Assembly (NCBI RefSeq): GCF_029633865.1
Contig: NC_079211.1
Location: 142,581,345 to 142,645,344 of the forward strand
Direction of reading: 5' to 3'
DNA from: Lampris incognitus
Taxonomy: Eukaryota > Chordata > Actinopteri > Lampriformes > Lampridae
DNA: 64,000 nt
Positions 1 to 28,147 of the stretch are shown one piece after another (position 1 is the first letter of the stretch; each line of letters starts with the position of its first letter). The notes beneath the pieces were generated by a model. That model did no database searches. It was not told where the DNA came from and worked only from the letters and a program-made list of their open reading frames with translations. The position numbers and the translations under genes are program-made.

Positions 1-462
1 CCCAATAAACTGAAAGATAATGAAGCCATCTGAGCACAGTGTGATGGACTAGTCGATGGTAAAACATCCTCCAGGACAACCTAAATATTCCATACCATTA
101 TTTACATTTACAGCAACAATTCTATCACCAAACAAATATCTTGTCAAAAACATGATGCAGGCAAACTTTGCTTATGGCAGTGGCTTTCACATTACAGGAG
201 ATGTGACGACTGCAAAGTCCAGCTTGTGTGCGATGCTTTATCCTTACACGTTACTTAAAGTGTGACCCAATTACACATCAACTGCACACACACCAACAGC
301 AACCAGCTGGCAAGAGAAACAAGCTCTCAATGTGTTATGGTCACTGGTCCATTAGAAAACAGCAGTACTGCAACACGAACAGACATTCTCAAGTGTGGAG
401 ACGCGTACACTCTCACCCTATCAAATGTGTCACATGAGATGGCAACAGCTATTTTCCGCTAG

Positions 463-17792
<17,330 letters not shown>

Positions 17793-18660
17793 TCCTCCAG
17801 TAAGACTGGACACACTTGATAATTTGGGAAGAGAACAAAAGAATAAAGTAAAAGACTAAAGATGAACGTCAAGAACTTGATGCACAGACCTTATCAATGC
17901 ACTTGGGAGTGACAAGCAAACAGCATTTAGGAATATCCCTAATAATAAAGGCAAATTGGCTGTAGTCCAGTCTGTACTAAGGAGAAGAAGAAAATACCCA
18001 AGAATGTGACGAAAACTGTTGGTTTTTTTGTTTAATTGCCGTCTCTGTTTAAGTGCATGCCTTGCCAAGATGGCATTGCCTTGCCAGAGGGAGAGAAGTG
18101 GTCCTGATGAGAGTAACGCCCTTCCCGAAGTCTAACCCACGACCGCTAAAAGGAAAACCCACCTCCAGCTAACCGAGTCGGTTACAGAAATTGCACTGGA
18201 CCCGCTGAATTTCAAAACCAGGGAACCGCGAATTAAACATTCACAACTAGAAAATCAAATCTTTACATTAAGGTTAGCTGACACCGAGTGCCGACTGACT
18301 TGCCCACGGCACAGGCAAAGTGGCTAGGGAAGTACGCTAGCTAACGTTAGCTTGCTAAAGCTATCGGGAAGAACTGGGATCAAACGAAGACCTTACCTAG
18401 CTAACGCTACAAGCTAACGCTAACCTAGCTGGCCGGCCGGCCGACCAGAAACCCCTTTCGATCTTACCGCTGGACGGAGCAAATTTCCTCCTTCTACAAA
18501 GAGTTTCAATTTCATACAAGTATAGCTAGCATTAGTTCCAAATACATGATCCCATATTCTGACAAACGCATCCAAAATCAACAGCAAAGAACGCCACCGC
18601 CGGTATAGCAATTAGTGACGTCCCTGAAAGTGGGCGGGTCATGGCATCACTTTCTATCGA
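17793..18660 (-). promoter_or_regulatory. Probable promoter and 5' non-coding exon of the dynamin-like gene
   Basis: Reading on the minus strand, a CRE-like TGACG core (18615-18622) and a GC box (18632-18637) lie just upstream of a stretch ending in a good donor, GCG|GTAAGAT, at 18468. This suggests a 5' UTR exon of about 18468-18610. The ATG at 17792-17790 sits about 13 bases after a possible acceptor (CCAG at 17809-17806). The transcription start cannot be fixed from sequence alone. Confidence 0.45.
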
Positions 18661-19501
18661 CGTGATTGGTCATATGGTATTTGATACAATTATTCCTTCG
18701 ATTGGTCTCAAATTAAATCATTCATCGTTCAGCATCATCCTGAGAATCCTTCTATACACATTGTATCCAAACTTATTGATCAATGAACTAAATCTTTACA
18801 GGACTGAAATTTCTCTACAGAATCAAACAACAAAGGTGGCAATGAAATGACAACTATGCGTTATCAGTAATAATAGTAATAATAATGATTTTTTTTTCAA
18901 TTTCCAAAAATACCTGACATGATTTTATCTGATAATGACATACAACTATGAGGCAGGAAACATAAGCCAATTTCACTTGTTTTAATACTTGTATATAAAC
19001 ACATTATTTACAAATCATACACTGATCACCAGTTAGTCAACAGATAGTACAAGCATTACCTTTCTCACACATTTAACAGAAAACAGTCTGTCATCATCCA
19101 TTACAGACATGAATAATAAATATCCTCCAACAGACATTAGTTTCCCATAGGAGCTTTAGGAGGCAGAGGTCACAATCCAACAGCCAAATGTGGTTTCCTG
19201 TGTATTGAAATCTTATTTGATTAAATCAAATAGTCATCGATGCAAGACCCAACAAAATAGTCAAACTTTTCTTATCCAGTCACTCTGGTGTTGGATAACA
19301 ATGTCCTATTGCTGAGATAATCAATGGTCAGTTTTTCCCCACATATACTGAGCCACTGATTAGGCACACACCTGGGACCCTCTGCAAGAAAATGTATACT
19401 GTGTTTTCCAAGCCTTACTCTCTAAAAACACTGTACACTCCTCCAAGAACAAACACTTCTCCACTGACAATCATAAGGGCAACCTCCTCTTGGGCAGGTT
19501 C

Positions 19502-22500
19502 TCAGTCCATGTATGAGGTGTCCATGCCTTCGCTCTCTGGGTGAAGCAGTCGTCCAGCCAAGCGCTCAATGTCATCTAGACTGAGTTGTCGAAGTGAACG
19601 CTCGTAATCCTTTAGAAAGAATGAGTAGTTATACATTACCAATTTGAAATTGTGGACAAACAGCAGGCTAAAAGAATAGCCAGTTAAATCTCTCTCATTA
19701 TTACCATATGCAGTAAGTGATTTAAGTGAAGTTCATGGCTTCAATTTTGATGTGGCAACATATCAATAGTCAGAAGTAAACTAGATTGCAGATTTTCATA
19801 GTGGTATCTTAAGAGCAGAAACAGACTTCTTCAGTCACTGAACATAATGCAAAGTAAATTATATTCAGATACCTTGATGAGCTGCTCGTGGACTTTGGCT
19901 GCATCTGCAGGACTAAAGTGCCTAGCGAGGACAGTGGATAAAGTCTGCCACACTCCTCCTTGTGGACTGGTGCTACTGCTACTGGTCATCCCTGTAGCTC
20001 CACTCCTCTCCCCAGCTGGACGGACAACAAGGTTCAATTTGGCCTCTGGCCCAATGGAGTAATCGCTCAATCTGTGTTCATCTGAGAGCAGTAAAATAGT
20101 GTGTCATTTTAAACATAAAATATATGCAACAGGTATAGAACAGGTTAATCAACTGATAAATGCATTCTGCTGAAGATATACCTGCAAGTGCCTTCCCTTT
20201 ATACAGCAACCGCTGCTGGTTTGCTGGGATGTTGAGACATTGTGACACAAGTTCCTTCACTGCAGAGACTTTCTCATCTTCAGTCACCTACAGAATCAGA
20301 AATATCAAGATGCAAAAATAAATATTATGAAATATTATGAGCAAGCCTTTTTTCCCCAATCACTTAAAATTCACAGGTAAACTTACTGGCTTTTAATCTA
20401 CTTAAAAGGGGGATTAACTCAGAATTAAGTAGTTTATTTATGTCCAATAGTCTCTAGGGCAAGGCTCTCCAAGAGCTCCTGGAATTAGTTAAGCGGATAC
20501 TGGTTTTGTGCCCTCTCTTTATTGGCTTAGGCTGACACTTTTATCGAATCAATTACTATATATTTACACCTATTACCATGGTATAACCCTTGAATTAAAC
20601 CAAAACGTTTTCTTGTAATTCTAATATCTCCAAAATGCAACTAAAACCACATCTAAATGTACATGGTATGTTTAAGTAACACATTTGAAATAGTCTTGTC
20701 ATCACTGTAATAATTCCTAATTTCCTGAAAGCCAACGGTGGAATCAGTTTTCAGACCCTTTGGAAGATGTACCTCAACATCAATGAAAGGTGAGTTGAGC
20801 ATTTAGACCTACTGCAATGCATAGTTAGCCTTGACTGATTCAAAGTTTAAACCCTCCCAGTATAAGACTGTGTGTACAACAATACTGTAAAATACCAACA
20901 AGAAAGGGCAATTTTAATATTGCTATACCTACACAAACTGACAAGCTGATTAAAGCTTGACATTTCAAATGCACTTCTGCATTGCATTGTCACAGCGATG
21001 AGGTAAGTGCAATTCAATATCAAACCAGAATCAGAACTTGTGAATATGCTGAAGCTGAAAACAAGGTAGGTTAAAGTACGATAACTGCTGCAGCATGCAC
21101 CCTTGAAAGAGCTGGCATGCCCCGTAAAGATTTATATGATCTATGCCACATGTATAAATGGTGTACTACCAACAATCTTGTCCTTAATGTGCAGAAGACA
21201 AAGGAGCCGATTGTGGACTTCAGGAGGTCTAGAAGCTGCAACCACTCCCCCATACACATCAATGGGGTGGAAGTGGAGTGTGTTTCCATCTTTAAATTCC
21301 TTGGAGTCCACATCAGCGAGGACCTTTTGTGGACATTAAACACCCAGGCCCTTGTGAAAAAGGCCCAACAACGCCTGCATTTCCTGAGGAGGCTGAGGAG
21401 CGCCCGTCTACCCCCCAAAATTCTCACCAACTTCTACCACTGCATCATCCTGACCATCTGCATCTCAGTGTGGTATGGCAACTGCACCTCAGTAGACCAG
21501 AAAGCTCTGCAGCGGATGGTCAAGGCGGCCCAGCATATCAACAGTACCCAGCTCCCAGCCGTAAAATACATTTATCACAAACACTGCCTTCAAAGGGGTC
21601 TGAGCATCAGCAGAGATCCCACCCACCCCAACCATGGACTGTTCTCCCCCCTGCACTCTGGGAGGCGCTACAGGAGCCTCAGAGCCCACAGTACCAGGCT
21701 CAAAAACAGCTTCTTTCCACAAGCTGTTGCCCACCTGAACCTGGCTACCCACTGAATGTCTGTAGATATTTTTAAATATTTTGTACTCCAGCTCCTTTTT
21801 TTTTAACTTATTTTTAGCTTTTGGTCTTCATGTGTGTATATCTTATATTGTGTTTGCTGTGTCTGTCTTGCACTGTTTGGTGACGCCACAGCCCTCATTT
21901 AATTTTTAACATGTGCCTGCACATTGTTTTTAATGACATAATTGAATTGAATTGAAATACATTACAAAAAATGTAGCAAGGGTGCTGATTCTGTTTAAAA
22001 CGCCAACTGCCCTACTGTTAAATATGCACAGAGTGTGCTGACTAGTCAATGACAGGTGGACAATTATCAAGGTGAGACAACAGGTAAAAATATGATAGCG
22101 GTCTAGAAAGTTCTTGATGGATCATAGCAAGGCTGTTTCAGGAATAGTGAGTGTTCTTAAATGTCTGAAAGTGCATTCAGTACTGTATCTCTGTACTTCG
22201 ACACACTTGCCTATGAGGCATATCCTTGTATACAATGCACATTAATAAGAGCCATAAGTTCACCTATTATGTAAATATATTCGAGTGATTTTTCAAACTG
22301 CACTTTCTGCAGGGATATTGTGGCTTGCTCAAGTGAGAACAATAGACATATCTTTTTTCAGACATTTCTAATATTTATTGCTCTGACTTACAAGGAAAAT
22401 CTACACCTGACCTTGAATCGCTCACCACCCCATCATTTTTACCAAAATTTTAAAACAAGAAAAAAAAAATAGGCAATTACAAGTTTATGAACAAGGAAGA

Positions 22501-24309
22501 TTATCTCTTCTTTCTGAATTCTCTCCATTAGTTTGATGATTTAATGGTTTTTGGTTTGCTTTTTGTAGAGGTTTTTCACCTTTTAATGATTGCTGAGAAA
22601 AAAAAAAAGGTCCAATCTCCCTCTCTCTCGGGAAGGTCTTGATTTCCCTCGTATGCGTCTCATCTGACCTTGGACTTCTCTGTCCCTCAAAGAATTTCTG
22701 TCCACTCCCTATTTCTAAGCAAGCGAAGATAAGTCTCTTATCACAGCGGCGATGTGCCTCTGCCATTTTTGCACATGTATTATAACTGTTTGTTTTTGTT
22801 GTCATCTATCGCACTGAAAATAAAAGATAACAATGCACATTAGCTAATGTTAACATTTGATGCAATAAATCTTATATAGTTAATAACAAATATGGAATTG
22901 GCTTCTATAGTAACACCAGATGCTAAATACAGGTGTAGATTATGTCAGTAAAGTTAACGAATTCAAAGGAAAATGCTATGATCAACTATATCAACTTAAG
23001 AGGGAAGTAAAAAAGGATCCAAATTCAAAAGGAAGGAGCTCCTCATTGAAACACACAAAATGGTCCTGAAAGGAGCACACCGGGTTTAAATGATACACGA
23101 GTGAATCATGACACACAAAAAAAAACCCAATATTACTTGTTACATAACAGAAATGCAGAAAAAGATTATCTAGGGCCTAAATATAAGAAGTGGACAGTAA
23201 AATCATACACATTGTTTTTGTTCATACACAATCATAATTAGTTATTCTCATTGGAAGTGTCAGCTCATGCAGAATGCTTTTTGTAGTGTCATACCATTTA
23301 AGGCCCAGTAGAGAAAAAAGCTAATTTATGAAAATACACACATACATTTAATAATGTATGGTTCATTTATGAGTAGACTTGCATAAAATGCATCAGAAAA
23401 TGTACAGTATGCACACCTGACATACTTGATTCTGTGATAGTGCGTCACAATATGAAGCTCGGTCCGTTTGTTAACTCATAAAACTCATCTTTATATGTGA
23501 CAGAGTGCATAGCTCAAAACACCCGGTCTCTTAGTCTTATATAGTATAAAGGCACTGACCAAAGAAGTGGCTGAAAATAGCTGGGAAAAAAAAGACCATT
23601 TCTGAGGGGACTCAAAACAGCCATGTTTTTCTGTGACTTCCTGTGAGGTCACCAGGACTGCATGCACATGGGTAGGCCCAACTTGATATTAGTAAATTCG
23701 GTTGGTTTGCAATGAAAATAACAAGAAAGAAACAAATAGCTGGATGTGCTAAAGCTCCAGAGAGTAGGCGCTGGGTGCATTACTTTGGAATGCACTCAGT
23801 GCACTGCATCTGTAGCAAATCTATTGCGTATGAAGTGAAATTATTGTATAAGCAGTCAAACACCACGAAACAGCTGAGATCATTTTGACATAGGCCCGGT
23901 TATGAAACATTGCGTAACGCTAGATCACAGCTTCGATACGCAAGAGCGATGTTACGACAGACACAATAAGAGGCCTTGTAGTTAGACCCCTGCCTTGCTC
24001 ATGGGATCCATAACTAAAATTGTGTCTAATCATGTAATACTAAACAACGATCCTGCTCAAGTTACTTTGTGCAGGGGTTTTATGAAGGAGACAGTGAGGC
24101 GCAAATCCAAATGACCAGTGTGAAGGACAAAAGCAAACTTGTGAAAACAGGACCAGCGTTGCCGGCCCGTCGACTAGCTAGCTAGCTAGCTGGCCTAGAA
24201 TGACTACCGTACTAAGCTAAACTAAGCTAAGCTTAGCTACACTGATAACGCCGGCGCTTACCTGTACACTGCATTCTTTTCCTTGGAGTGGTTTCACGGT
24301 CAGAATCAT
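19502..24309 (-). CDS. ubl4a: Ubiquitin-like protein 4A (GET/BAG6 pathway)
   Basis: UBL4A joins GET4 and BAG6 in the cytosolic complex that hands tail-anchored membrane proteins to the TRC40/GET3 targeting factor. Exons in transcript order are 24309-24262, 20287-20182, 20081-19873 and 19609-19502, all with AG/GT borders and consistent phase. The product is 156 aa, close to the 157 aa of human UBL4A. The N-terminal ubiquitin fold starts MILTVKPLQGKECSVQ and includes NQQRLLYKGKAL and LSDYSIGPEAKLNLVV. A Ser/Thr/Gly linker follows, then the C-terminal helical TUGS domain with VLARHFSPADA, YERSLRQLSLDDIERLA and RLLHPE, ending SYMD. Intron 1 (24261-20288) is long and holds an L2-like LINE fragment. 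The gene lies head-to-tail behind the dynamin-like gene. Confidence 0.95.
20290..24261. other. Intron 1 of ubl4a outside the LINE fragment
   Basis: Apart from the LINE piece at 21100-21960, this is A/T-rich unique-looking sequence with no coding features. Near the 5' end, 24170-24240 contains GCTAGCTAGCTAGCTAGC and CTAAGCTAAACTAAGCTAAGC runs just before exon 1. Confidence 0.5.
21100..21960 (+). mobile_element. L2-like LINE 3' fragment (reverse transcriptase C-terminus)
   Basis: An open 212-codon frame at 21117-21755 reads like the end of a fish L2 LINE: TKEPIVDFRRSRS, FKFLGVHISEDLLW, LRRLRSARLPPKILTNFY, SVWYGNCTSVDQKALQRMVK, SGRRYRSLRAHSTRLKNSFFPQA. The 3' UTR continues to an ATTGA-repeat tail at about 21945-21960. 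The 5' half of ORF2 is missing. The remaining frame is unbroken, so the insertion may be fairly recent. Confidence 0.85.
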
Positions 24310-24524
24310 TTTGATGAATTCTTAAAGGACTAGACAAATATTCAACAACACGTCTAAAGGCTGAACCCCCCCTCCCCCTGAAAAAAAATCAAACCAGGTA
24401 AGTACTTTATTGCCTCAGACCAGCCGCAAAGGTTCCTTGTTAACGGCCCATCTTCTTCTATTAAAAGTCCGTTACGCTTGTCATGCGACCTACAGCGCCA
24501 CCTACAGGTTGGCGTACAGCACGA

Positions 24525-25360
24525 CTGGAGAGAATCGGAATCGGAATCGCCTTATTCGCCAGCGTACGTCACACGCACAAGGAATTTTACTTGGCGTTCT
24601 TCGTGCAGCTCAGTGCAGTGCAATAACTAAACAGAATACCCTACATACAACATAGTGTGCAATACAAAAAGTGTATACAAGACGTGCAATATACAATACA
24701 CAACACAACACAAAACCTTCCAATATATAATACAATATACTGTAACGTGCATGGATAAGTAGACACTGACTGGCGGGTCTGACCCTTTGGTCGAGCGGTT
24801 AGCGATGCCTCCTGCGGTGCGGGCGACACCGGTTCGCTTCCCGGCCGCGGCAGTTCCTGTGGTTGCGTTGTCCCCCGAATTCGCTACAATACAATACGGT
24901 ATACAATACAACATACAGCACCAGGATAGTGAATAGTACCAATTCAATATAAATGATAGATCATGTATGAAATTCACAGTAGATAAGTGGTAATGTAGTA
25001 TGAGTAGTTAATACTGAAGGCACGGCGGTATCACGTAATTACAGAAATACAACTTTCAGGAGGTGTTGAGAAGGGCTACCGCATATGGGGTAGAAGCTAT
25101 TCGGGTGACGTATGGCTTCGATCTTGATGGACCTGTACCGCCGTCCGGAAGGCGGTCTTGGCCGGGCTACGGGCCGGACGAGCCGCAATCTGCGCTGCGC
25201 ATTTCCCGGCTCTGGAGCCGCGTCGGTCCTTGATACGAGGCAGGTGGCAACCGATGACCCTCTGAGCGACTCTTCGTAGCGTGACCTTAGCGCGGACAGA
25301 TGCGGAGTGGTACCACACAGAGGCGGATGAGGCCAGCGTGCGGCCCTGTATCGTCACGCA
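24525..25360 (-). mobile_element. L2-like LINE 3' end, decayed, interrupted by a solo LTR
   Basis: On the minus strand, broken frames give VAQRVIGCHLP, then SGRRYRSIKIEAIRHPNSFYP, then the 3' UTR, and it ends with GATTCCGATTCCGATTCTC at about 24550-24530. The insertion at 24741-24888 splits the 3' UTR. It lies between ubl4a and the PKG-like gene. Confidence 0.65.
24741..24888 (+). mobile_element. Short solo LTR carrying a tRNA-like pol III promoter
   Basis: The 148-bp segment starts TGTAAC and ends GCTACA and is flanked by ATAC on both sides (24737-24740 and 24889-24892), although the flank is itself ATAC-rich. It contains GGGTCTGACCCTTTGGTCGA, GCGGTTAGCGATG and GGTTCGCTTCCCGGC, which resemble the A and B boxes of a tRNA. 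The same core is found in the LTRs at 37385-38459. Confidence 0.6.
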
Positions 25361-25689
25361 TTAAAACAAATAAACACGAGGGGGGGGGGAGAGTCCCGGA
25401 GCGTGAGAACACCGCGGGCGCTCGCAAGCTGCCACCTCGGTGGGGTGGGGGTGTGTGCAGAAGAAGAAGAGTTGGGGTGAACTGTCCCTTTAACGGGGAG
25501 ACAACTACGATATTGCCACCTTAGAGGTTAAGAAATATCCTAATTTGGCTGAAATCCCGGTTTATTTGCCTGGTCACATCTCTACACAGACTAGTTCAAC
25601 GTTACGCATACAGAAACTTGGCCACGCTTTTTTTCTGTTTTTTTTTAAAACTTGGTTATAGATTAATTATGCCCATTCATTAGGACCCG

Positions 25690-25988
25690 CAGCCTGCCGC
25701 TCATGATGATGATGATGATGATGATGGCTGGGAAGGCGCGTGCCACACCGTCTCCAGGTCTCTCTTTCCTCTTGGTCATGTGATTGCCTGCTGTCCTGTG
25801 GCCAGCCGTGGCTCGCACTGGTGCGAGAGAGGAGGTCTGTTCAGCTGGGCTGCCACGGAGGAGCGCTGCACCTGTCGTGTGGACTATCCGGCGGTGAGGC
25901 TGCCCGGACGTCGGAGCCCGGGGGGAGAAGTGAGAGCACTTTCACCGTGTCGCCGCCGCCGCCGCCGCCGTCGCCGCGCTGAGCTGTG
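25690..25988 (+). promoter_or_regulatory. GC-rich promoter and 5' non-coding exon of the PKG-like gene (candidate)
   Basis: A GC-rich, CpG-bearing block, including a CCG-repeat run near 25950-25980, ends in a strong donor, CTGTG|GTGAGTG, at 25988. The next acceptor is three bases before the ATG at 28148, so this block fits as a 5' UTR exon, with intron 1 spanning 25989-28144. No TATA box was seen. The true start site is unknown. Confidence 0.4.
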
Positions 25989-25999
25989 GTGAGTGAGCG

Positions 26000-26990
26000 T
26001 TGATACTGCAATTCACGTGGTTGACAATAAGTGGGAATTAAAAGCGCCGGCTCATTCGGCACCGGGGCTCTCGTGGGGAAAAGCGTAAGCCGGTCGAGAT
26101 GACCCCTCCGCCCGCTGTCATCTCCCGGCAGTTCGCTCGCCCGTGTCAGCGGCTGCGTGTGCCGCCCGTAGTGTTCACCTACAGCCGCCTTGCCTCTGGC
26201 GCGCGTGTGTGTGCGGCCGCGCGCCCGCGTTGACGAGAGCGCACGAGACACACGAGGGGGGGGGGGGGGAAGCGTGAACACGAGCGTGTTTGGGCAACAG
26301 TCTGGAAATGTTTGCACGATACCGAGACACCTGTGGGACCAAACTGTCGCAAAACAGCCGTGGGACCCGAGGCAGACTTGAGAGGCCAGAATTAGCACAA
26401 CGCCTGTCCCTCATGTGATATGACCCCCCCCTCCCGCCCCGCAGAGCTTGTTCAGCCACAAGGAGGAAAAACAATACTTTTAAGTTTGCCTTGTTTGGGG
26501 CTCGACCAGGGAAGAGCTGAGGATGGAGTGTCTCGGTGCATTTCACCGTGTCTGCGGCTGCCCAGTTCAACCTGCTCTGGAAGATAAACGGGGTGTTGAG
26601 TCTTCTGGCAATTTCCAGCAGCACAAAGATCATGTTGTTAAAACGACGTTATACAAGCCAGTATATTTCCTCCAGGTTGATATAGATTGTGTGTGTTTGT
26701 GTTTTTTGTGTGTCTATGAGTATGAGAGAGAGAGAGACAGACAGATCCTGCATGCAGAATTCTGTCGAAAACTGCTAAACGTACAAAAGAAAACACCAAC
26801 AAATGCACGCGGGGCAGAATGAGGCCGTTCCCCATTGATACTAAATATCCAAAAAAAAAGATCACTTAAATTCTGGATGCACCTTAAATCAAGTCTCCAC
26901 GACACATTGCAATTTACAGCATTTCAAATCCAAGAGCTAGGAAAGAGTCCCCTCAGTCAGCTGGTTCTGAAACTAACTAACCCCATAACC
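26000..26990. other. Intron 1 of the PKG-like gene; nothing recognised
   Basis: GC-rich at first (26000-26450, including a G-run at 26257-26269), then ordinary sequence with a short GAGA run. No gene or element was identified. Confidence 0.4.
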
Positions 26991-27006
26991 ACTAACATGA
27001 GTTTCA

Positions 27007-27335
27007 ATTCAATGCAATGCAATGCAATGCAATTCAATGCAATGCAATTCAATGCAATGCAACACAATTCAATGCAATTCAATGCAATGCAACGCAATGC
27101 AATGCAACGCAATGCAATGCAATGCAACGCAATTCAATGCAATGCAATGCAATGCAATGCAATTCAATGCAATGCAATGCAATGCAATTTATTTTCATTA
27201 AAAACAATGCGCAGGCACATGTTAAAAATGAAATAAGGGCTGCAGCTTTGCCAAACAGTGAAAGACAGACATAGACAAACACAGCCAACACAGTATAAGA
27301 AGCCGCAGGAGCCGCTGCGTCCAGCAAACCGCCAT
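27007..27335 (-). mobile_element. L2-like LINE 3' end with an expanded AATGC/AATTC tail
   Basis: The plus strand shows about 180 bases of AATGC/AATTC pentamers (27007-27188). This is followed by the reverse complement of the L2 3' UTR seen at 21830-21945 (both contain the ACATGTGCCTGC segment). The repeat is therefore the LINE tail, expanded into a pentanucleotide array. Confidence 0.75.
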
Positions 27336-27399
27336 CTTGGTTAGTTAATTCGTTTCAGACTAGCACTGCTAACCAACCACACTTCAGAGTAAACCAAAT

Positions 27400-28060
27400 C
27401 ACCAAAGAATGCAAAAACTCATATTTGGACCATTGGGACACAGAAACCAAATTACAACACAAATCGGAACGTTATCGGGCCCTAAAAAGGGAACACAAAC
27501 TGGCTGACTATCTCCCCACTGTCAGAGACAGTGAGCAGAGACACATCCTCACCGCTGACCACAGTCCAGCCACTGAAAAGGGCAGACACACAAAACATCC
27601 TGGCTACCAAAAGAGCAAAGAGTATGTGGTCACTGTACGGCAGGTGAGGTCGAGACAGAGATGCACCTCCTCCTAAACTGTGAGAAATCCCAGAACATAA
27701 GAGAAAAATACCGGGAGACATTTGAAAACCCGATTCCAAATTTTCTCTCCTGGATGTGAAAGAACAATGGCCACTTATTTTAGGGGAGGGCCAAAGGTCA
27801 CACCTTGCGGCACAGTATGTGTCAGAATGCCACAGCCGAAGGGTCCGTGAGTGACCAAAACACTGTCAGTTGCTTTTCAAGCACTGCTCTATGTTTCTGC
27901 CAGGTCTATCTATTCCTTTTTTCTTTTCTCTTGTTTTTTCTTTGTTTGGTACTCTGTTGACCTGATTTGTTGTCACCTGCTTTGGCAACATTGTAATTAA
28001 TGCAGTCATGCCAATGAAGCATAATTAAGTTGAGTTGAATTGAATTGAATTGAATTGAGA
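27400..28060 (+). mobile_element. LINE 3' remnant with an ATTGA tail
   Basis: Broken frames contain a zinc-knuckle-like EMHLLLNCEKSQNIREKY motif typical of LINE ORF2 C-termini, followed by a 3' UTR and a TTGAATTGAATTGAATTGA tail at 28034-28058. GA-rich sequence leads on to the exon with the ATG at 28148. Confidence 0.6.
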
Positions 28061-28147
28061 GAGAGAGGGCGAGAGAGAGAAAGAGAGGGAGAGAGAGAGA
28101 CTCACTTGTTACCCATAATCTGGTTTTCTTTTTTAAATTAATAGGTA

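Noticed and set aside
24770-24870. Possible genuine tRNA gene (A and B box-like sequence)
   Set aside because: The cloverleaf does not close into a standard acceptor stem, and the segment lies inside an LTR-like unit shared with other copies.
26835-27274. ORF with Met-Gln-Cys-Asn-Ala repeats
   Set aside because: It reads through the AATGC-repeat tail of a LINE on the other strand.
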